NCBI RefSeq assembly: GCF_002865645.1
Contig: NW_020194655.1
Span: forward strand, 372,001 to 436,000
Reading direction: 5' to 3'
DNA length: 64,000 nucleotides
Source of the DNA: Hyaloscypha bicolor E
Taxonomy: Eukaryota; Ascomycota; Leotiomycetes; Helotiales; Hyaloscyphaceae
Of this stretch, positions 12,722-24,600 are shown one piece after another (within the stretch, counting starts at the first letter, position 1; each line of letters begins with the position of its first letter). Under the pieces are notes generated by a model. It had not been told where the DNA came from, made no database searches, and saw only the letters and a program-made list of their open reading frames with translations. The position numbers and the translations under genes are program-made.

Positions 12722-14615
12722 ATGCTGGTCCGCTCTCTCGCGGAGAGCCTTGGACGCTCCCTAATGTGCTCGTGGACAGACAAGCAACAGCACGTCCCCA
12801 GGCCGTTGTCCTCTGTGTCACCTTATGCAGTGCTAATTTTGGGACTCGTTATCGTTGCCCTTTTTTTTCGTGGGAAAAAGTCCAAGCTACGAGTCTACAA
12901 CCCAAAAAAGTGGTGGGAGCTCACAAACATGAGGTCCAGGCGGGAGTTTGATACTCATGGCCCAAACTGGATCGAAGCTTGGTTCTCACAGAACGATGAA
13001 CCTATCCGCTTCGTTGTCGACTCAGGATACTGTTCCATTCTTCCATCTTCTATGGCTGACGAGTTCCGGAAAATGAAAGAACTGTGCATGTACAAGTTTT
13101 TGGCAACCGTAAGATGCTTCCCCTTCACCTTTTTTCTTTCTTTTTCCGCGTTGTAAGATGTCTCTAATGATTTGGCGGGTATAGGACTTTCACTCTCATC
13201 TACCCGGTTTTGATGGGTTTAAAGAGGTTACCCGGGATGCACATCTTGCCACCAAGGTTGTTTTGGGCCAATTCCAAACACAAGCCAATAAATACACAGT
13301 ACCACTGTCAGCCAAAGCCAAAACTGCCGTCTCAGATGTGATGGGTGACAACACAGGTATGTGATCCGTACATTCAACAGCCTCTCTTTTCTTCTCCCTT
13401 CTTTCTTACAAGAGGGGTTCGTTCTTCCTTGTTCCTTAGCCAAATGATTTGCTGACATGGGTGTTGCCGCAATAGAATGGCACTCGGCACATTTCTATAA
13501 CCAGGGATTGGACTTGATCGTACGCACAGTCGAATTTATCATGGTGGGGGAGGAGCTGAGCAGCAATCCAGAGTGGTTAGACATTTCAAAGAACCATGCC
13601 TTGACGATGGCTGTTCACGCTCGCCAGCTTCGTTTATGGTCCAAAGCGCTGCGACCTGTCGTCCATTACCTCAGCCCCCTAGGCAAGAAGCTTCGCGGTC
13701 AAGTGGAGAAAACACGTAGCCTCCTCGAGCCTGTTATACAGAAACGACGCACCGAGAGAGCAGCATGTTTGGAAAAGGGTGTGGACCCCCCGATTTATGT
13801 TGATTCGATACAGTGGTTCGAAGAAGCGGCCAATGGCGATTGGTAGTGAGTATCCCTTACTTGTCAGAACGCTACTCCGTCTGGATTTGTCAAGAACTTT
13901 CCGGTTGTATCGCCTCAGTCTTCGGAACGCAATTCTAACAGATACTAGCGACGCCGCCGGCGCTCAACTCGCCATGCACTTTGCCGGTATCTATGCTACG
14001 TCAGATCTTCTCATTGGCTCTCTTGTAGATATTTTCAGACACACGGATCTAATTGAGCCCTTGCGCCAGGAGATTCGCGCCTGCATCGCAAAAGGGGGCT
14101 GGACACCCGCCTCTTTGTACAAGATGAAGCTCCTCGACAGCTGTATGAAGGAGACGCAGCGCATCAAGCCAGTCGAGTGCGCCACCATGCGCAGCTACGC
14201 TCTTCGGGACGTTACTTTCTCCAACGGCACTTTCATCCCTGAAGGCGAGCTTGTGGCTGTGGCAGCAGATCGTATGAATAACCCCAAGGTTTGGGAAGAG
14301 CCGGAAAAGTACGACCCCTACAGGTTTATGCGAATGCGCGAAGACCCAGAAAAAGCCGCAAGCGCCCAGTTAGAGAATACTAGCGTTGACCACGTTGGGT
14401 TTGGTTGGAACCCGCGGGCCTGCCCCGGCCGTTTCTTTGCTGCGAAAGAGGTCAAAATCTTGCTAGCTCATCTGTTGATTCAGTATGACTTCAAGCCTGT
14501 GCCTGGGGACGATCTTGAGCTTTTCCGCCACTCCTTCAGTGTCCGAATCCACCCTACTACAAGGCTCATGGTGCGACGGCGTGATGAGGAACTCCATGTC
14601 CCTGGTGATTTGTAG
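12722..14615 (+). CDS. lovA: Cytochrome P450, LovA/MlcC type, 4 exons
   Basis: Membrane-anchored P450 expected to oxidise the dihydromonacolin L-type intermediate to monacolin L and J types in the ER membrane. Exons: 12722-13108, 13185-13356, 13476-13845, 13949-14615; 1,596 nt, 531 aa, against 528 for LovA. An N-terminal membrane segment lies at about residues 33-49. The I-helix region reads AGIYATSD, the ExxR motif is ETQR (378-381), and the heme loop is FGWNPRACPG with Cys468. Conservation with LovA is very high around SGYC-ILPSSMADEFRK and KPVECATMRSYAL. All introns are GT-AG; the third splits the Tyr codon of WYDAAGAQ. The gene is transcribed away from the nonaketide synthase from a shared promoter. 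I see no defect. Confidence 0.95.
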
Positions 14616-15069
14616 ATGATTCTTTTAAGTAGGTCCTCAAGCGCTACAGTGAAGCAGCAATACCAGAGAACCTCTATTTGCAGTAGCGTGTTAAGTGGAT
14701 CTAGTATTCCTATTCTATTTTACCGCCCAAGTTCTTTCAGCACAGCAATGGAGCATAGCAAAGTGTGTCTACAAATCTAAAATGTGGAGTTTTATGTCCA
14801 TCCTGCTTCTTGTTGGCCTGTTCACTATCTATGCGGCCGGGGAAGACAGACCCTGCAGCCTCCCCGCGGCGCCGGCTGGAAATCAGATCAATTTAATTGG
14901 AGTATTTTTAAGCCGATATGGGCACGTAGTCGCACGAAATTGCATCGAGGCGTAGTCGCAGCGCAGTCGCTTGGTGGCTATTATCTTAAAAGGATAGCTA
15001 GCCATCGCGCTAATTCTGGGAGTTCTAAAGCTTATCCCCTACCAATACTGGGGACCTTAATAGGCTAGG

Positions 15070-15095
15070 GGCACGCCGGCGCGTGACGGCGTGCC
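15070..15095. repeat. GC-rich hairpin
   Basis: GGCACGCCG and its exact complement CGGCGTGCC face each other across an 8-base loop. The position between two convergent genes would fit a 3'-end structure or a transposon end; neither is shown. Confidence 0.4.
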
Positions 15096-15322
15096 GAGCA
15101 TGTGCGTGTACCTTGAGCGCGCACGCACGTATGTTGAGGATATACCTTTTAAAGCAATTACAAGGGGCAAGTGAGGGACGTGCTTCTTGCCCGCTTTTTG
15201 TACACGTGCCGGGGGCTAAAGAATAGCCGAAAAAGAAAGCCATACTTTACGATAAAATTGCAAAAATTAGCTTGCTAAGCGCGGGGAAAGGGGGCGTATG
15301 TAAGAATCAAATTTTCAATTGC

Positions 15323-15363
15323 ATAAGCACCCTCTCTGGGCAAACCCTAGAACGGGTGCTTAT
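15323..15363. repeat. Inverted repeat with 10 bp arms
   Basis: ATAAGCACCC (15323-15332) and GGGTGCTTAT (15354-15363) are perfect complements separated by 21 bases. Function unknown. Confidence 0.4.
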
Positions 15364-15609
15364 GTGCATCTAAAAGAGAGTCGAGATCAAAAATTACCGC
15401 TTTGGGCGTACACCCATGTTTTAGGAATGCTACGCGAGAGAACAGGGGTGTTGCAGGGGTTGGCAGGGGAACACTGTTTTTGTATCTATACATGCGGGAA
15501 GTCAACTAAATCCACCACGGCCCAGACCCTGCGCGAAGAGTATGATATGTTTTGGACAAACACTTGCTGAATTCTCGAGCAACCGAAAGTCTCACCCACG
15601 AAAGACTAA

Positions 15610-17099
15610 CTACTTAGGTACTTGTGCGTATATGGCTTTCTCAAAAGTCTGAGTGAGACTTCGACATATTGGGTCATTCCAAGGCTCAAGCTGGAATGTA
15701 ACGAGGGTGCAAAGGCCGACGGCATGGTCGATTTGCTGTAAGTAGTGGGGAAAAGTTGTCAGCGCATCCAACGCTGTTTGAAGATCATATGGGAGACTTA
15801 CCCAGATGATATTTGGACCACCACCCAAGGTCATTGATCCTTTACGGCGCCACTTGTCTCCGTCGAGGTCCTCCATGGGGATGATACCACCAAGCCCAAA
15901 GTTTCGCCTCAGCCCTGTCATGGGCATAGGCCCGCCATAGTTGATTTGCGTAGTCGAGTCCATGTGATCATTCATTTGTTTTTCAAGTTTCTCGTCGAGA
16001 GCAGGCTGGAACATTAGATTGACCGTTTCCGGTTTCAAGAGGACGCCGTCATTCTTCAGTAAGGAGTACAGGACCTTCATGTATGAATTCGGACTGGTAA
16101 AAATACCCTGACCTCCAAAGCACTCATCACCGTCCTGGCGGAAATAGACCGTGTCGTCGTACCTGAGTTTGCCATCATCATTGCTGCGTTGTGTCTGGTC
16201 TGCTCGACGGGCCAGTAAGTCGGGGCGCTGCTGCAATTTGAAGGTCATATCGATTATATCTAAGGGGTCGCACAGGTTTTCTTGCATGCATCTCTCCAAA
16301 TCCATACCGGTTGCTCGTTCTATCAGCCTGCCGGCCCAGTCGAGATTTGACCCGTACATCCACTCAGCACCTGGGTCGTTCACGGGTGGTGGTGCTAGCC
16401 GGCTCTGGATTCCGAATTTGTCGGCTGATGGGAGGTACCCCTTGGCTATGTACTGTTGCAGGAGAGGATTGATCAATACGTACGAGAGACCCGATGTATG
16501 AGTCAAGAGATGTCTTTATTTCAAATAATGATTTTTCAAAAGTCAGCAAACCATTGCCGATTCTGGTACGCACTGGTGATATAATGTACTAACCTCAGAG
16601 TAATAATTCCGTCGCGATCCCTCATGATTGCTTTCCCGACATCGTCGAAACCAGCCAGTATCTTCATGCTTGTCAAGTCGGGAACAAACTTTTCGACATT
16701 TTCATCCAAGTCGATAAGACCTCGCTCCACGCATTGCAGCGCCATGATTGTGGTGAGGAGCTTGGTCGCGCTGGCGAACCGCATGGGTGTGTCTACCTCC
16801 ATTGGAGGTAATCTTCGGGTCTCATCACGCCTCACCGTCCTGGCCCCGAAGCAGCGCGCATAGTCAATGTTGCCTTTTGCAAATACCCTGCCGTTGAGTT
16901 ACTGTTCAAATACAAGGCTTGCAGTGTCTCAAGTTGGGAACCTTCTAATCCACCCTAAGAACGTACCGGTAGAGTCCTTTGCCATAATAACAGCCCCCGG
17001 AATTTTACCAGACTTTACAGCCGACACGAATGCTGATTCCATGACTGAGATCACGTTTTGTTCCGCGGTTGCACAGCTATTAACAGGAATATTCTCCAT
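15610..17099 (-). CDS. lovD: Statin side-chain acyltransferase, LovD/MlcH type, 4 exons
   Basis: Beta-lactamase-fold acyltransferase expected to move 2-methylbutyrate from the ACP of the diketide synthase to the C8 hydroxyl of a monacolin J-type acceptor. Exons, minus strand: 17099-16967, 16873-16594, 16513-15802, 15735-15610; 1,251 nt, 416 aa, against 413 for LovD. The catalytic triad is present with a three-residue offset from LovD: Ser79 and Lys82 in SATK and Tyr191 in MYGSN. Other conserved blocks are THTSGLSYV, FGIQSRLAPP and the C-terminal FQLEPWNDP. The chosen ATG lies 19 codons before a second in-frame ATG (start of MESAF); the longer form matches the LovD N-terminus in length. The last intron (66 bp) is a multiple of three without a stop, so retained transcripts would stay in frame. 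An MlcR-type site lies 250 bp upstream. Confidence 0.93.
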
Positions 17100-17348
17100 T
17101 GTTTTGTTGAGCTACCAGCCAATGAGTGTCTCTTTGAAGATGGATGGGTTGGCGGCCTAAGAATAGGTGATGAGACTTCAGGTGGCAAAATGCGTGCAGG
17201 GTTCAAAAGATACAGACTGAAAGCTTCACAAAACCAGGTTTCAACGGCTGGCCTGACTTTGGCTTGCCATTAGCAAGCCTGGCACTGAAACATGTGTCTT
17301 ACTAATTACGTACTCTTTGGCACCTAGTTACCTTATGAGACGGATATT

Positions 17349-17362
17349 ACGGTGTGTTTCGG
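17349..17362 (+). promoter_or_regulatory. MlcR-type binding site, ACGG-N6-TCGG
   Basis: The bases are ACGG TGTGTT TCGG, an exact match to the asymmetric motif, 250 bp upstream of the acyltransferase ATG and so on its promoter side of the MITE. Confidence 0.55.
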
Positions 17363-17418
17363 GATTATTATCTTTGATTCGTGTGTGCTGCAATGTGCAT
17401 TCTAGCTTTATCTTCAAA

Positions 17419-17745
17419 GATCACGGCATAAAGTAACGGGATTGCAAAGCACACCTTTTTGGGGCTTCCCCCCTATACTTACAAGGGGTACCTCGCTAAA
17501 GAGCCATAGTAACTACTTATTTACGAGGTTAGTGTCTAAGCGCTATTATCGGTCCGCCGGTAGCGCTTTTTACCCCTGAAAAATTTCTCATACCTTGCAA
17601 ATGTCTAATAGCGCCTCTTGAGATCTGATTAGGGCGTATAGCCTGAAGTCATGGAGTCTTATGGCGGGTCTAACCCCCTAAGATTGTGCCTTGGGGATGC
17701 TGAGGGCCTGAATGCCTTGTTATCCCGTCACTTTATGCCATGATC
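17419..17745. repeat. MITE-like element, 327 bp
   Basis: The left end reads GATCACGGCATAAAGTAACGGG and the right end (from about 17720) is its complement, with two mismatches in about 25 bases. There is no coding capacity. Its composition is ordinary, without the TpA-rich look of RIP, which fits a short or recent insertion. It separates the two regulatory sites of this region. Confidence 0.65.
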
Positions 17746-17937
17746 TTCGTACAGGTATTCGATAGTCCACGGTTCTAAAGCAATTGCTTTGTAACCGATC
17801 TTCTACCTCTGAACAAAAACAATCACTGAGGTCTGCAATATCATAGCCTGTTGTGTAAGACGTAAAGATCCCGGTCAAATGTGTAATAATACCGCCCGTA
17901 TCTATCACCGCCAATACGGCTACCGACCAGTAGGTAA

Positions 17938-17951
17938 TCGGCGTAATTCGG
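17938..17951 (+). promoter_or_regulatory. MlcR-type binding site, TCGG-N6-TCGG
   Basis: The bases are TCGG CGTAAT TCGG, an exact match. It lies 716 bp upstream of the diketide synthase ATG, which is distant but within the uninterrupted promoter side of that gene. Confidence 0.5.
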
Positions 17952-18666
17952 GATTATCTGGTTGAAAACGGACCCTGTCGTTTGTGTCCACAAGGGTCGG
18001 TGTCGGAGTCGCACTGAAGGAGTCAAAATCTCGGAATCATTTTGCTGTGTCATGGAAAGAGACTAGTAGGTTAAAGTGTCCCCCTTCGGTGTTTCGTCAA
18101 GATAACGAACATGTCACTCCTGTTGCATAATCAGGGGTTCTAATTCCGACGTGCTCCTTCACCTTATTGCTTAGTGTGGTAATCCATGTCTAGAACACAG
18201 CGAATATTAATAAGGCATGATTTTCATTCACTGAGAATGGTAGTATCGGTGTAAAGGAAGCGTTGATTAATTCATCCCAGAGGTACCATTGTATCTATGT
18301 AATCCTCGGGATGCCGAGGCCCACTTCGTATAATTTCGGCATGAAGACTCGGACTTGCAGGGCTGGGTGGGAAATACTGTAACAATCGGCTTACTCGCTG
18401 GGTACAGTTTGACTTGTGGCAACCAGAACCTGCCTCACGGCTCTCGTATTACTTGATCGTCCACATGTGACTCTGCCTGTTCTGTGAACTACTCCTTGCG
18501 CTAGGTACGTAGGCTGAGAATACCCAGTACCCGCCATTTGAAGCTGAGGCGATTCTGAACGCAGTACTGAACATTCCCATAGCTGCAGTCAGTGAACTCA
18601 CTTGGCCTTTATCGCAACAAATCCAAGGCTTACTAATTCCAATTGTATAGCATATAGACAAACAAC

Positions 18667-21600
18667 ATGTCGAACTCGGGTCAAGCTTGCACCCCTACCC
18701 CTATCGCCATCGTTGGCATGGGATGCAGGTTCTCTGGCGATGCAACAAGCCCGCAAAAGCTATGGAAATTGCTCGAACAAGGACGGAGCACCTGGTCCAA
18801 GATACCTTCCTCAAGATTTCATGTGAGCGGAGTATACCACCCTGATGGACAGAAGGTTGGTTCGGTACGTTTTACCTTCTCGGCTTGCACAGCTGCCGAA
18901 CTAGAGGTCCCACTATTTGGGAACATGTTTGCTAACGCCAGAAAAATTTCCCGTAGAGTCATGTAAGGGGCGGGCATTTTCTTGACGAAGATCCTGCTCT
19001 GTTTGATGCTTCGTTCTTTAACATGACCAGTGAGGTCGCTAAGGTATGAATACCTACCTTATGTGCGATGTGGCCAGCGACAAAACTCTGATTTATAGGA
19101 AGGATATGGATCCACAACATCGTCTGATGCTCGAGATTGTCTATGAGGCGCTTGAAAGCGGTAGGTACCTAGGTATTGAAGTATCTTTGTGCAGTAAAAT
19201 GTTAACACTTGTCCTTAGCCGGCGTTCCTCTCGAAAGTGTTGCAGGAACTAATACTGCTGTATTTGGCGGTGTTATGTACCAAGACTATCACGATTCGCT
19301 CAACCGTGACCCGAAAGCTCTGCCCCGCTATTTCATCACAGGCAATGCGGGCGCGATGGTGGCAAACCGCATATCGCACTTTTTCGACCTGCGTGGTCCC
19401 AGCGTTACTATCGACACTGCCTGTTCAACGACATTGACTGCTGTTCACCTGGCGTGCCAGAGTTTGCGTGCGGGAGAATCAGATATGGCCATTGTGGTGG
19501 GCGCAAACCTGATGCTGAACTCCGATGTCTTCGTGACCATGTCCAATCTTGGGTGAGACTAGTCCATTCCGAATCCTTGTCCATCAATGTGGAATGAATG
19601 TGTCGTCTAATTCCGGTTTAGTTTTCTGTCACCTGATGGTATCTCGTATACATTCGATTCTCGTGCCAACGGTTACGGTCGTGGGGAAGGAATAGCCGCA
19701 ATAGTATTGAAAGCCCTCCCAAAGGCCTTAGCCGATCACGATCCTCTCAGAGTCATCATCCGAGAGACAGCGCTTAATCAAGACGGAAAAACACCTGCCA
19801 TAACTGCGCCCAGCGACGTGGCACAAGAGAAGCTCATCCGAGATTGTTACAACAAAGCCGGCATCGACATATCGCAAACGTCATACATTGAGGCCCATGG
19901 AACTGGAACTCCCACAGGGGATCCCTTGGAGGTTTCAGCAATATCGAGGGCTTTCCAGGGCCAGCCCCTGCATGTTGGCTCTATCAAAGCAAATATTGGA
20001 CATGTAGAAGCTGCTAGTGGTCTTGCCGGTATCATCAAAGTAGCTTTATCTCTGGAGAAGGGAATAATGCCGCCCAATCCCCGGTTTTTGCGGCCCAACA
20101 AGAAACTGATGCTTGAGAAGAAAAACATCAAGGTTCGGTCCTTTATTTACGCGAATGCTCCTCCCCCGTAGTCCTGCAAGGCTAACATCTAAAAGCTTCC
20201 CTCAATAGTCCAAAATTGGCCTTTGAAGGGTGGTATCCGTCGCGCATCTGTCAACAACTTCGGTTTCGGCGGCTCCAACGCCCATGTTATTCTCGAGGGA
20301 CATAACCCGGACTCCCGGAATCAAACCAACGGATTTGGAGTTGCTGATGCAGCCCCCGACCCAGCTCGCGTTTACGTTCTTAGTGCAAAAGATGAGCTGG
20401 CTTGTCAGCGCATGATATCGAATCTGCATGACTACATCGAAGGCGCCGATTCGACTGAGGAGAGATCCTTACTCGCTAGCCTCGCATATACTCTCGGCTC
20501 TCGTCGCTCGGTTCTGCCCTGGACAGCTGTCTTTGCAGCTGACAACCTCAATAGCCTTTTGTCCGCTCTAGAAGACGACCAACTTCGCCCCAGAAGATCT
20601 GGCAAAGAGGCCCGCGTTGGCTGGGTGTTCACTGGCCAGGGGGCGCAATGGCATGCTATGGGCCGGGAGCTGTTCGATGCTTACCCGGTCTTCAAAAATG
20701 CAATCCTTGAATGCGATTGCTACATTAAGGAAATGGGTGCAAAGTGGACAATTATGGGTAAGTTTCAACTATCAAAAAAGAAGGGTCTTCAAGTTGATTG
20801 ACAGTGATACTAAACTGAACAGATGAGCTCCATCGCGACGAGGCGGCGACCCGGGTGAATGATGCCGAGTTCAGCCTACCTCTGTCAACCACCATCCAGA
20901 TTGCAGTTGTACGTCTGCTCTGGTCATGGGGAATTCGGCCGACAGCGATCACTAGTCATTCGAGCGGAGAAGCAGCGGCAGCTTTCGCAGCTGGCGTCTT
21001 GTCGGCTCGATCTGCGATCAGGGTGACTTACATCCGGGGCGTATTAACAACCAAGGCCAAGTCAGCATCCGGCCCCAAGGGTGGAATGATTGCCGTAGGG
21101 CTAGGACGCAGTGAGGTTAATAACTATATCTCACGTGTCGTTGGCGACAATAAAGCCAGGTGTTTGGTGGTGGGATGCGTCAACAGCCCGTCTAGCGTGA
21201 CTGTCTCGGGCGACCTGCCTGCCCTTGTAGAACTCGAGCAGCTGTTACATGCCGACAGCGTCTTTTCGAGAAAGCTCAAAGTCACCGAAGCCTTCCATTC
21301 CAGTCACATGAAGCCGATGGCCGATGAATTTGCAACGTCGCTGGTTGGTTTGCTTGAGTCAAATACCAGCGACAAGATGGCATCTAGCTCAGTGATTTAT
21401 TCATCACCCAAGACCGGAGGACGTATGGACAGTCTGGAACCTTTGTTGAGCCCCAGCCACTGGACGGATAGTATGCTCCATGCTGTGGAGTTCGAGTCTT
21501 CCTTGCGCGAGACGTGCTGGGACCCAGAGGAGAAAGCGCAATGTGTCGACGTGATTGTTGAAATAGGACCTCATGGAGCACTGAGTGGTCCTATCAAGCA

Positions 21601-24600
21601 AATATTGCAGCTGCCGGAGCTTGCAGGAGCGGATATCTCCTATCTCAGTTGCCTTTCTCGGGGAAAAAGCGCCGTGGACACCATGCGTCACGTTGCCGTT
21701 GCGCTGACAGGGCATGGTAATCGCCTCGACATGGACGCCATTAATTTCCCCCATGGTCGAAATGACGCCGAAGTCAAGGTGCTTCACGATCTGCCAGCAT
21801 ACCCTTGGAGTCATCAACTTCGATACTGGAGGGAGCCGCGCAACAACCGAGCTCTCAGGCAGAACGAGCATCCGCCTCATCATCTCATAGGGTCGCGAGA
21901 CCCTCTGTCGCCTCTATTCGCACCAACCTGGACACACAGACTCCGAATGTCTGACATTCCGTGGGTGCGGGATCACGTCGTCGGTTCTGACATCGTTTTC
22001 CCAGGCGCTGGGTTCATCACCATGGCCATCGATGGTATGTCTCAAGCTCATCAACCGAATCCTGAAGACAATATATTTTTCAGCCTGCGGGATATTGAGC
22101 TCACACAGGCTCTTCTACTGCCTGCCGATGCAGAATCAGAGGCCGACTTGCGCCTGACCATCCGTTCTTGCGATGAAAAGTCCCTAGGCGTCAAGGGGTG
22201 GCACGACTTTTCTATTCACTCGATCTCAGGAGATAAGGATACCTGGATCGAGCATTGTACTGGGCTGATCCGGCTTGAGAAGCACAACCAAACGAGTTGG
22301 GACGGTTCGAATTTGCCAGCCCTGAACATGATGGACCCAGCGACGTATAGCCGCAAGACAGATCCGAAGAACCTTTGGGAGTCTTTGCACGAGACAGGAA
22401 TATGTCATGGCTCCCTCTTCCAGAACATCACGCGGATTCAGAGCAACGGACGGTGCTCTCTCTGCACTTTCGAAGTCGCTGACACAGCCTCTACCATGCC
22501 ATACTCTTACGAAAGTCAGCATACAGTGCACCCGACTACGCTGGACTCGGTTATTCAGGCGGCATACGCTCCACTTGTCTCAACTGGCACAAGGTTAAAA
22601 GCTGCACTAGTACCAAGACGACTGAAGAAGTTGAAATTATCTTCTAGCCTCGGCGACTTCGGGGCCGGGTCTGTGCTGAGGGTGCAAGCCTGCATGAAGA
22701 ACCAGAATTCTCAATCATTTTCTGCAGACTTGGTCGTATTCGATGGCTTGGCCGGCGACGACGGCCCTTCTACTCCAGACGTACTGATCGAGATTGAAGG
22801 CCTTGCCTTCCAGTCCCTCGGAGCCAGTCTCTCGGACCGGACACTGGAATCAGATGACAATGGGAATACTTGTAGCTTTTGGTCATGGGCGCCGGACATC
22901 ACGTTAATGGATTTCGGCCGACTGGCGAATCAGTTGAGCACTGATGCCGAGCCAAGGGAAAAGGATCTCATGATGGACCTCCGACGGTGCACGATTCACT
23001 TCATGAAGGAAGCTATGGAACAGCTGACTATCTATGATATCGAGCAACTAGATGGCCACTGGAAGAAATTCTATAACTGGATGAAAGTACATCTTGCGCT
23101 TGCGAGCCAGAATCGGTTGGGCCCAGACAGCTCCAACTGGCTGCTCGATGATGCCGAGCAGAAAGCCAGCATAAGAACCAAGATCGTGAAAGGCAGCGTC
23201 AACGGCGAAATGATCTCTCGTTTGGGACCTGGGCTACTTTCAATGCTACGCGGCCAGGTAGAGCCACTCGAACTGATGATGGAGGGGCGACTTTTGTCTA
23301 GATACTACGCCGACGCGCTTAAGTGGAAACGATCCAACACACAGGCGAGCGAGCTCATCAAGCTACTCGCACACAAAAACCCCCGGTCCCGCGTTCTGGA
23401 GGTGGGGGGAGGAACAGGAGGCTGCACAGAGCTCATCTTGAGTGCGCTGGGAGACGCGAAGCCCGTGGATCGTTATGACTTCACCGATGTTTCTGCCGGG
23501 TTTTTCGAACCTGCGCGTGAGCGATTTGCAGACTGGCAAGACGTGATGACATACCGCACTCTGGATATCGAGAAAGACCCAGCGGGCCAAGGTTTCGAAT
23601 GCGGCACCTACGACATCGTCGTGGCTTGCCAGGTCCTGCACGCAACCGCCAACATAAAGCGAACATTAAGCCACGTCCGGAAACTGCTCAACCCAGGAGG
23701 CAAGCTCGTTCTGGTTGAGACCACCAATGATCAATTGGACTTGTCCTTCACTTTCGGGCTGTTGCCAGGTTGGTGGCTCAGTGAAGAAGAGGAGCGCCAG
23801 TTGACGCCTTCGCTCACTCTTGACTTATGGCGCACCATGCTGAGTACAACCGGCTTCAATGGTGTGGAGCTCGAAGTCCGTGACTGCAATGACACGGACT
23901 TCTACATGGTCAGCACAATCATATCCACAGCCACAGCCGAGACCGTGCCAGCTGTTGCGGACTTGTCCTCAGACGTCGTTCTGGTGCACGGCGACTGCCC
24001 CCCACCTTTGGAGTGGCTGAAAGATCTGCAAGCATCCATTGCAGGCAGCATTACTGGTTCCACGCCAGCGGTAATGTCGCTTGATGAAGCAGATGTCGTT
24101 GGAAAAACGTGTATATTCCTGGGTGAAGTCCAGCACTCCCTGCTTGCGACTATTGGAAGCGGCGTCTTTGCACGTATTAAGTCAATATTGATCGACTCCA
24201 GTGTCGTTCTCTGGGTGGCTAGAGGAGCAAACATGACTTCTGAGGATCCTAGGAAGGCTCTGCATGTCGGCTTGCTACGCACCCTTCGGAATGAGAGCAA
24301 TGGAAAACCGTGCGTTTCGCTGGATGTCGATCCTTTGCGCGACCCGTGGACCCCCAAAACGATTGATGCCATCTGCCAGGTCTTCCACGCTTCTCTTGGC
24401 GCAGCGACTCAACACAACGAGTTCGAATATGCAGAAAGAGACGGCATTATCTATGTCCCCCGTGCCTTCAATAATGCTGATTGGAACGACGTCGAAACAG
24501 CTGAGGTCGTGCTAGAGCCTTTCCAACAAAGTCAAGGTTGCCTGCTCAAAATGGATATCGAGACAACAGGACTTTTGGACTCGCTCTACTTTCGAGAAGA

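Larger units (their letters stand above)
14616..15609. other. Intergenic stretch between P450 and acyltransferase genes, with hairpins
   Basis: The two genes converge here, so this is 3' flank for both. No credible gene is seen; short open frames at 14695-14955 and 15319-15570 have no recognisable features. The stretch holds two clear hairpins (separate entries) and is richer in CpG than the rest of the window, so it may be a recent insertion. Confidence 0.4.
17100..18666. promoter_or_regulatory. Divergent intergenic region of lovD-type and lovF-type genes
   Basis: Both neighbours are transcribed outward from this 1.57 kb region. It contains two perfect WCGG-N6-TCGG sites and a 327 bp MITE-like element between them. 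Short open frames on the minus strand at 17720-17914 and 17841-18053 have no recognisable domain and overlap in different frames. A TATA-like GTATAGCATATAG sits about 20 bp before the PKS ATG. Confidence 0.6.

Noticed and set aside
14695..15068. Open frames of 86 and 94 codons between the P450 and acyltransferase genes
   Set aside because: They overlap each other in different frames and match nothing I recognise.
17720..18053. Possible remnant gene on the minus strand in the lovD/lovF intergenic region
   Set aside because: Two short frames overlap without a motif; one runs into the MITE end. I looked specifically for HMG-CoA reductase signatures and saw none.
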